64,000 bases of DNA, from contig OX467090.1 of the NCBI GenBank assembly GCA_950106755.1, positions 7,750,001-7,814,000 of the forward strand. Reading direction: 5' to 3'. Made by a program: the position numbers and the translations under genes. The notes beneath the pieces are model-generated. The model had not been told where the DNA came from. It saw nothing but the letters and a program-made list of their open reading frames with translations, and ran no database searches. Positions 56,358 to 64,000 of the stretch are shown piece after piece. The stretch's first letter is position 1; the number at the start of each line of letters is the position of its first letter. This DNA comes from Climacium dendroides. Its lineage: Eukaryota; Streptophyta; Bryopsida; Hypnales; Climaciaceae.

Positions 56358-59300
56358 TGTCCGGAAGTATAGATAATAGTTATCACGGAAAACCCAAGAA
56401 AACACACTCTAGTCTATCCTAAGCTTAATTCTACCTCTCTCTTTCTTTTTCTCTCCTTTACATTATCTACAATCTATTCACAGTTAGGACCAAAACCAGA
56501 AAACTAGATAGCTAATCCATCTTTCTTGTATCTAGTTTCTTGGCAATAGTAATCGAAATCGAGTTTTACCTCTAAATCAAGAGGGGTCCGCGTATTGGAT
56601 TTAAGGCAGGGAGCTTGAGACCTACCTTCTAAGCTTTAAAGTGACAAGAGATCCACTCATGGTTGTCATAGTGGGTGGACGTTCGGTTAGCCCGTCCGAT
56701 AGAGGTCTCGCCTGTCTGATAGAGTCAATATGTAGTTGACTTTTCTATAAGTGAAAAAGTTCACGTGACTACCATGTGGTTGCTATGTGGCATAGAAAGG
56801 GCGCAGGGCGCAGACGCAATCGTTAGGGCACGGACGCGATTGTTAGGGCATGGACGCGATCGTCAGGGTGTCGCAGGACAGGGTAAGTGAAATTCCCTAT
56901 TATGCTCACAAAAACCTCTTTAAAGCATAACAAAGTGACTCTAAAGATCAAACCCAAGAGACTCTGTGAAGTGCTTCATGCTACTAGGTGCTTTGAGGAA
57001 AATTCTCAATTCAAATATTCTTCTTTCTCACCCTTTATCCTTTTCCCCAAATATCAGACAATTCCTTTCTATTACCGTAGGCTGATCCGGTCTATGCTAA
57101 TACTTGATCCAAATTAAAATCCATTCACACAACCAACAAGAATCCAATCGGAACTCACACTCCCGACCGGATCTTTATCACTTCATCCGAGAAACTCATT
57201 TTCCTCGGTTTCTATTTTGGTTTTGCTTAACCTCTGTTGGCACTTCAGAGGGGTCTGCCACTTGTTCTCAGAGAAGTAGGCCCTCCTCTCCTTCTGGTCT
57301 TTATAGTGATGGAAGATTCACTCAGCTAATCTATCTTTCTATTCTAACAGGATCCGGTTTGATCTTTCACAGCAAACTAGAAATACTCCCAATCTGTAGG
57401 TCACGCAAAAATCCCCTGTACGATCCTCACCAAGTACAACAACCTTACTTTCTCCTCAGATCCGTACAAAACTAAGGTAGTTATAAGTGTATCCGCCCGT
57501 ACTAATACAATCTAGAGCTCTTCCGTTTACTTCTTCAGATGGCGAGACCTCTCAAGTGTTCGGAGGCTAACCCAGACATTCCATCTGGTAGCTCTAGTGT
57601 AGTTTGAGAATCCTCTCTCTTACTACCTAGCCTAGTACTGGCTATTTCACCCGGAATAATGAATTCTAAATCTACTGAGGTGTCATGACTCACTCCTAAC
57701 ACTTATAACCTGTCTACATACACATGCAATCACAAGAAGATACCAAGGGGAGAAGCTCTTCTCACAATCTGCTCATCTATACTCAATCTCTCCCTCCCTC
57801 ATCTGGTTAGTCCTTGGGAAGACAACGAAAACAATAGAAAATACAAAGGAGACAGTATATGCAAAAAGAAGAACTCCTCGTCTTAGTCTTGAGACTCAAA
57901 TTATATACAAAATTTACAAAAAACTGTTCCCGGAAATCCGGCACTGATCCGGCCGAGATTTTTGGATCTGAACTTTTTTTATCTTTCCGAGATAAGGTCC
58001 GGTCTAACAAAATTTCCTATCTCTAAATTCCTAACTACCTACTCATCCTAAAGGGGGCCACCACTATTTGGAGTTGCTATAGGGGAGAGTTCACTCAAGT
58101 TTTTACTCTTATCCCCCCCTTCCGGAACTCGTTTCGGGTCTACAGGGGAAGTCACCCCTGTCATCGCCCACGGAGCTACTAAAGTGGAAGTTCTTCCTCC
58201 CTCCTTCTCCTTTGAGACTGGAGTTTCAAACTTCCCATCCAGGATTTCCACCTCATTGAACTCATCCAGGATTGAAATCCCGGATAGAGAGACCAATCCA
58301 CTCTGGAACTTCCGGATGTTGTCCTCCAACCCTTTAGTGTCTTTCCGGAATTCCTTCATGGTCTCCTCTACCTCTCCGGCAAAGTCAGTTAAGATGCGAG
58401 CGATGCGGGTACTAGAAGGTTTCTAATCCTTGTGCATTCCCTCATCAAAAAGCTTGGCCTTTGCCATCACGTCACCGGATGCCCCTACTACTGCTGTCAT
58501 CCGGTCCATTGCCGCCTTGGTCTCCTTTTGCAGGGACATTGCAGCCTTCACTTGATCGCGACTAGCATCCAAGTCCTTCTGGAAGGCTTGGATCTCCCCT
58601 CGCAACCGGATCACTTGCTCATCCGTCTCCCGCTAGTTGATGTTCTGTTTCAACAACCTTTCTTTTAATTCTCGAACATCGTCAGGGTTGTTGATGCAGT
58701 TCGCCACGGCTTCCGGTAGCGCACTAGTTGGAGTACTTTCCACCAAGTCCGCCACTTCACGAAGCGTAGTGGTCTTGATCTCCCAATCCGCTCTCACTAC
58801 ACTGAGAATCCGGATTAGGTCGTTATATGGACCCGTCAGGTCCATCATCTGAGACACTGAAGTGGGTCTCTAGTTGACCACCTCCACTGGCTTCTGCTTC
58901 TTTGGGACGACCGGCTCCACCCTTTCCACCAGTTCTGGTCCTTTGTCCCTACGAGGCACTAAAAGAGAGCCCCTTAAACTCGGCGTCCGTTTGGTTCTCC
59001 TTTGGTTGAGAGGGGCTTCCTCTTCCTCCTTTTCTTCTTCCTCTTCCTCCTTTTCTTCTTCCTCTTCCCAAGCCCTCTTGTTAGGGTTTTCACCCTCCGG
59101 TTCCATCTCGGATTCTTCATCCAAATATCCGATCCACCGCACGTCCGGAGAGCCATTTGAGCTCTCTATTCCTTGTTCTCCTTTGAAGCTAAGAGACTCT
59201 AGTCCTTGTTCAAGTGGAAAAGGTAGGGGCATACCAGAGTAGCCCTACTCTTTTCCACATTTGAGACTAGGACATTCACCGTGTGAATGTAGCCTGCCCA

Positions 59301-60469
59301 ATCCATCCTCTTTTCCCCGCTCAGGGTTCCAAAAATAGCATTTCCGATCGTGGAGGTCACCCGGGTGGACTTTTCTGGATGCAGGATGGGCACTAAAAAT
59401 TCAAGCAGCCGCCGGTGTCATGCGTTGACACAGTCTTCGATGGCGAATCCGTCCTTGGGGTTGGCTGTTCCTTTGAACTTTCCGCGTACGAAGTCTCCCT
59501 TCCGGTTGGCTTGCGCTGTACTGCCTTTCTCAAAGTCATAAACTCTCTTCCAAATCTCCCGCATCCACATGGACGGAGCCGGTCAAAGGGAGTTATCAAA
59601 CTGGTTAAGGGCTCCTTCTATGAGCTCCGTAACTATGGCTTCACTCCGGAAGCCCCAGGGTTTTCCAAAGAAACCCGCGCATCCCGTGGCGGAGAGGTCT
59701 TCCATTAACTCCACTCTCTCCCGCTCATTACTGGGCTCTAAAGGTGCCACCTTTCTCACCTTGATTTCTATTTTGTGTGCACTCATCTATCCCTAATTTC
59801 TACCACGATTTAACTGCGGCATCCGTCTCCTCTCCAAATCATTACCTCACTTTTTTCCTGGCCGTACGTCCCGTTTCCTTACAACTTGCTTCCTCGGTCT
59901 CAACCGAGTTATCTCCTGTGCCAATCTTCACGCAGATTCTTACAACGCTCACTCGTCCTCAATCTGCCGCTCTCAAAGATACGCAGCCAATTCCTCTCCT
60001 CACTTAGTGCAAAGGAACCTCAATCACTCACGTAGAAGAAAATAGATTTACAAAAGCTTACACCCTCACAAATACCTTCACTCTTACAAAACCCAGAAAC
60101 TCACAACACACTCGCGCATTCTTACAAACAGAAATCACTAAGAGCATGGTAGGTACGCGAGCGCTCCCAGGTGCAAATGAGAGACTAAACCCTAAAGCAA
60201 TCTCTTTTGTACCCTGGAAACCTAATCATTACTTTTTTCCGATTTTTTGGGCGCAGATCTCGGATCCGTTCCTCCAGTCATGGGTCTAGACCGGATTCGT
60301 TTCCGACATCCGTTCCGCTCCATATTCGGGTTCATTCAAGGCTTATTTCTATAGTCTTCCTAACTTTTAGCTTTTCCTTTCTTTCTGTACCAATCCAGGT
60401 ATACTTTTTCCGGATTCCATGTTTGAAAACACGATAGAGGAAAAAAAATCAAAAAGTTAGGTTGTGACA
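56358..60469 (-). repeat. 3' LTR of a Gypsy element, about 4.1 kb
   Basis: The inner edge is well defined: on minus, integrase is followed by GAGGAAGGGATAA and then TGTCACAACC (60469), a typical LTR start. The outer edge is placed at TGTCCGGAAG (56358), whose complement ends in GGACA, like the CGACA end of the solo LTR at 45842. The 5' LTR lies beyond the right edge, so LTR identity cannot be tested. It carries a decayed ORF (58048-59786) and three tandem ACGCGATYGTTAGGGC units at about 56800-56870. Confidence 0.65.
58048..59786 (-). pseudogene. Decayed LTR-encoded ORF, homologue of the 649-residue protein
   Basis: Order of matches to 47023-48972: LPFV/IPIL-type YPEK-like HPEKSTRV, then the WAGYIHTV/HWGRVIAEI segment, PYLFHL/YLFHLY, a Glu/Lys-rich linker (59000-59090), a coiled coil (58423-58857), AKLFDEGM against AALFDSKM, then a TDFAGEVEE/VDFTARIER segment. 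It has stops at 59583, 59394, 58858, 58615 and 58360 and one frame change near 59220. Confidence 0.7.
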
Positions 60470-60486
60470 TTATCCCTTCCTCATTT
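60470..60486 (-). promoter_or_regulatory. Gypsy polypurine tract
   Basis: Minus reads AATGAGGAAGGGATAA immediately before the LTR start TGTCACAACC. The position and purine content fit plus-strand priming. Confidence 0.75.
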
Positions 60487-60489
60487 GTG

Positions 60490-61418
60490 AGCGTCCCCGC
60501 AAACATCAAGTAGTGGATTCTTCGAAAGAAGTAGCTTCCGTGTACTTCTTCACCATTGAACCATTCACGCTAGTATCGAGTCAGTATCCTTGAAGATTTT
60601 CTAGTTGCAGAGATCCGTTCAGGAAGACTTCATTTACCCTGTAAGGTCCCATCCACTGGGTGTGTAATTTACACAGAAAATTTTTATGTCTGTTGTCATA
60701 AAGTAGTACCAGTTCTCCTTTCTTGATTTCGTGGTCAATCGGGATCTTTCAGTCATGCGTTGCCTTTCGCTTTGCCTGTACTTCCCTTGTTCATTTAGGG
60801 CTATTTTCCGGATCTCTTCTAGTTCTTCGATCGCAATCAGTCTTGGATGAATATCTGGTCTTGACTTTCCATTTCGTGTTGCCATGACTTGGAATGTTTC
60901 CACTTCTAACTCGATTCCATGGACTGCTTCTTGTCCAAAGACTAAGAAATGCGGCGTTTGTCCGGTTGTCGTTTTCACCGTGGTGTTGTACGCATGGATT
61001 GCCGATGGTAGTTTCCGATCCCAATCTGTCTTGTGAGCGGAAACCATTTTGTTAAGAATCTTACCAATAATCCCGTTCGCCTGCTCAATTAATCCGTTCA
61101 CCTTCGGATTATAAGGAGTTGTCTTCCGGTGCTTGATAAAATACTTTGTTGTTAAGTCGATGACGACATCGTTCAGAAAATGGGTTCCTCGGTCGCTAAC
61201 CAATTTGAGTGGGTGGCCAAACCTCATAAGAATTTCTTCAAAAAGAAAATTAGCGGAAGTTTCAACATCGTTTCTTTGTGTGGCCCTAGCCTCTACCCAT
61301 TTGGTTGCATAATCCGTGGCTAATATAATGTACCTCTTCTGTCTTGCACTAACTGGAAAGATGGGTCCAATAAAATCAATCCCCCATTTTTCAAAAGGAG
61401 CTAACGGAATGATAGGAG
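60490..61418 (-). pseudogene. Gypsy integrase (broken)
   Basis: CDQCQR (zinc-binding part) near 61460, WGIDFIGPI, ATDYATKWVEA, LVSDRGTHF and NGLIEQANG give the catalytic core. The C-terminal GPYRVNEVF and VNGSMVKKY segments are the standard ending. The frame differs from the RNase H frame, so there is a frameshift near 61420, and there are stops near 60560 and 60530. Fusion to pol is lost. Confidence 0.88.
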
Positions 61419-62423
61419 TTAGTAGCCAGTGATTCCGGAAAGATGGTACTCCTGTCCGCTGACACTGATCACAACTCCTAGGGTGGTCATGGGTTCAGGA
61501 TATCTAGATTCTCTCAAATAGTCTATGATATCTTGATATTCAGAAACAGTCTCGTCATTGAGTTGAAAGACGTCTGACAATAGAGCTTTCAACTCACTTG
61601 TTGAAACTGGGGTATCTGCCCAATTTAGAAACTGATCCGGAAACTCAGCGGATAGGTCCGCTACGGATTCCTTCCCTTTTTGCCTGGAGAGATAATCCGC
61701 GTTGGAGTTTGCTTTACCGGATTTCACTATGATTTTATAGTGAAATTCCTGTAACAACAAGATCCACCTAGCTATACGTCCTGACAAATCAGGCTTGTTC
61801 ACGAGGTATTTCAAAGAATCATGATCCATATGAAAAATTACCTTGTAACCAAGTAAGTAATGTCGGAACTTCTTATAGGAATATAGAACGGTCAATGCTT
61901 CTCGTTTTGTTGTTGTGTAATTCCGTTCCGCTGAACTCATCTATCGGCTAGCGTAGTAAATAGGTCTCTCACGTTCTTCCAGATCTGGTTGCCATAAGAT
62001 TGCTCTGAGACCCCATCCGGATGCATCAATAGTTACGTGAAACTCTTTTTCCCAATTTGGAACAGAAAGTATGGGTGCCTTGGAAAGCTGAGTCTTTAGG
62101 TCTTCAAATGCCGACTGTCGCCTTCCGGTCCAATTGAATTTTGTATCCATCTTGAGCAACTCTGTAAGGAAAATGGCTTTCTTGGCATATCCGTCGATAA
62201 ACCTTCGATAGTACCCTACACAACCAAGAAATCCGTGAACCTCTCTTACATTGGTTGGAGGCAACAAAGACAAGATCACTCTTACTTTGTCTATGTCTAC
62301 CTGTAATCCGGCTTGGCTTACAATATGTCCAAGCAAATGCCCGAACTCATTCCAAAGAAACATTTCCCTAGATGGAGTTTTAGATTGGTTTCTCGACATT
62401 TCTGAAATGTTTTCTGTAAACAA
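61419..62423 (-). pseudogene. Gypsy RT thumb and RNase H (broken)
   Basis: FLGCVGYYRRFI, the FHVTIDASGWGLRAIL active-site stretch, then after a TAG at 61941-61943 TTTKREALTVLY, FHMDHDSLKYLV and NADYLSRQ. The frame is changed relative to the RT palm (frameshift near 62400). Confidence 0.9.
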
Positions 62424-63151
62424 TCCCGATGACTTATCCGGTTACTAAAAACCGCGAAGTCATCAATGAAGACTTCAAGGAAATGTCTCAAAAAGTCTTT
62501 GAAAATATCCATCATTAGCCTTTGAAATGTCCCTAGCGCGTTGCATAACCTAAATGGCATCCGTGTAAAAGCATATGTGCCCCATTCCGTTGTAAAAGTG
62601 GTTTTCAGTTGATCACACCATTGGATGAAGACTTGATTATACCCAGAGAATCCATCCAAGAAACTGTAACATTCATGACCGGAAACATGGTCTAGAATAA
62701 CATCTATGAATGGAAGAGGAAAATAGTCCTTTTTAGTGGCGGCGTTTAGTTTTTGGAAGTCTTGACAGACTTGGATCTTCAACTTTCCATCTACTCCTAC
62801 TTTCTTTGGTCCCACTACAATAGGAGATACCCATTTGGAATTGATAACAAGATAGATGAATCCTGCTTCCAACAATCGATCAATCTCTTCTTTGACCATC
62901 AACGAATATCTGGGGTTGAGCCAATATTGTCGTTGGTGGACAGGACTAAATCCTTCCGTCAAGTCTATATGGTGTTCTCCCAAATGAGAAGGGATTCTAG
63001 TCAAATCGGATGGACTCCATGCGAATACATCTAGATACTCCTTGAAGAATTCGGCGTATTCAGATCGATCTAATTTTCCTAAAAGCTTGCTTAGGAATAA
63101 GCTTTTATCCGGTTTGACCTCAATCTTCTGATAATCTGTAGGTGAAACCAC
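62318..63151 (-). pseudogene. Gypsy reverse transcriptase palm
   Basis: KWVSPIVVGPKK, CQDFQKLNAATKKDYFPLPFI, FLDGFSGYNQVFI, FTRMPFRLCNALGTFQR and the catalytic FIDDF in place of the more common YVDDI. Open from 63151 to 62318. Confidence 0.92.
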
Positions 63152-63352
63152 AAATTTGATTTTCTCCGGATGGGTCTCTTCAAGTTCAGCGAGTAACTCG
63201 CTCCATCTTACCTCACCAGTTTTAATCTGGTTTGGCGGAAGGTTTCCTTTCCTAATCTGAGGATCAACCCATTCCGCTGTGAATGGAACATTTGACTTTT
63301 CTAGAGATCTATCTTCCGGAACTATGGAACGTGCTATCTGTGAGGTAAGTTC

Positions 63353-63649
63353 TCAAATCGCATTTGGAAATCCAAAATTCACTTCGGATTCTTGTTCAAA
63401 TGCATCTATAAAGTAACTTGGGGGAGAATTGGAATTTTCTGGATTTGTCCAATTCGAGGTATATCCCTCTGATTCACTTGTTTCTCCCAAGTGTTTTTCT
63501 GTAGACCAAGGAATTCGGACTGCAGGTTTCCCTACTATGACCTCCTTGGCTCCCCAATCTACAAGTACTCGGGTAGTGTATAGCCAAGGTCTCTCCAATA
63601 ACATTCGAAAAGGCCTTCCCTTTCGTACCCAAATAATAACATAATTCAA
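63353..63649 (-). pseudogene. Gypsy aspartic protease, C-terminal part
   Basis: LLERPWLYTTRVLVDWG is the characteristic end of Gypsy proteases. In frame with RT but separated by stops (63353). The catalytic DS/TG part would lie upstream, where sequence of a different composition begins near 63690, so this side may be interrupted. Confidence 0.7.
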
Positions 63650-63689
63650 TAGACAATCTTTTCCTCCAAGGTTGTCTCGGACGTACGTC

Positions 63690-64000
63690 CATCACGAAAT
63701 CGCGTCCAAAATCCGGACGTCCGGACGTTCGTCGTCCAGGCGTCATGGACGCGGCCAGACTGTGGTCGGTCGGCGTCCAGCGGTTGGTCGAATGGTCGTG
63801 GGAGCAGTCGGGCAACCAGCGGAGCGGTCGGGCGTGACGTCGCAGCGGTCGGGGGGACGTCCGACGGAGCGGTCGGGCGGACCGCCAGTCCGCAAGTTCG
63901 GGAGCAGACGGACCGTCCAATCGAACGCCGTCCGCAGGTTCGGGGTAGGTTCGCGTTGTCCGGGGTAGATTCGGGAAGACAAGTTTTAGGTTTGGGTGCG
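63690..64000. other. GC-rich block at the right edge
   Basis: Markedly GC-rich, with repeated GTCGGGCG, GCGGTCGG and CGGACG(T/C) words. The neighbouring protease is AT-rich. The predicted peptides are Pro/Arg-rich and low complexity. It may be a separate insertion or a divergent gag-protease part; the window ends before this can be decided. Confidence 0.4.

Noticed and set aside
1..64000. tRNA, rRNA and other structural RNA genes
   Set aside because: No cloverleaf or rRNA-like sequence was recognised; the tRNA-like match near 19510 is a primer-binding site.

Overview
This is a window of plant nuclear DNA: AT-rich, spliced, and full of transposable elements. The only recognisable host genes are two microbial-type terpene synthase-like genes (MTPSL type: single catalytic domain, DDxxxD and NDxxSxxxE metal-binding motifs), plus the first exon of a probable third copy at the left edge. 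From family knowledge, MTPSL genes are typical of non-seed land plants (liverworts, hornworts, mosses, lycophytes, ferns), so I infer such a plant. The species cannot be read from the sequence.

Layout. 1-650: minisatellite, then promoter and exon 1 (minus strand) of a third MTPSL-like gene running off the left edge. 650-10050: AT-rich DNA without convincing genes, holding a dispersed non-coding repeat family, one MITE and a possible orphan terminal exon. 10050-36580: a large imperfect palindrome. Its left arm (10050-27236) carries synthase A on minus and its right arm (28810-36580) carries synthase B on plus. The left arm is longer because it received a 6.4-kb Copia element 86 bp upstream of the synthase A TATA box, a 1.8-kb block with a foldback element, and a 1.0-kb minisatellite-bearing block. 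The innermost 2 kb of each arm look identical, while the outer parts have diverged. A 1.6-kb spacer holds a probable solo LTR.

37850-56350 is an older element on plus, dense in an 11-bp quasi-palindromic motif and with a decayed coiled-coil coding region. It is split by a LINE (43836-55779, 10-bp target duplication). The LINE is itself split by a solo LTR (45842-49402, 5-bp duplication) that encodes an intact 649-codon ORF, and by a CACTA element (49906-50992, 3-bp duplication). 56358-64000 is the 3' part of a Gypsy element on minus: protease, reverse transcriptase, RNase H and integrase, then a polypurine tract, then a 4.1-kb LTR with a decayed homologue of the 649-residue protein.

Points of most interest: a Gypsy family whose very long LTRs carry their own coding region; the palindrome with inverted terpene synthase genes and its breakpoint inside a LINE ORF1 relic; an upstream exon that joins both synthases in phase; the 11-bp motif array; and a Copia and a LINE that keep long reading frames broken only by nonsense codons. 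All comparisons were made by eye. No database search or computed alignment was possible.
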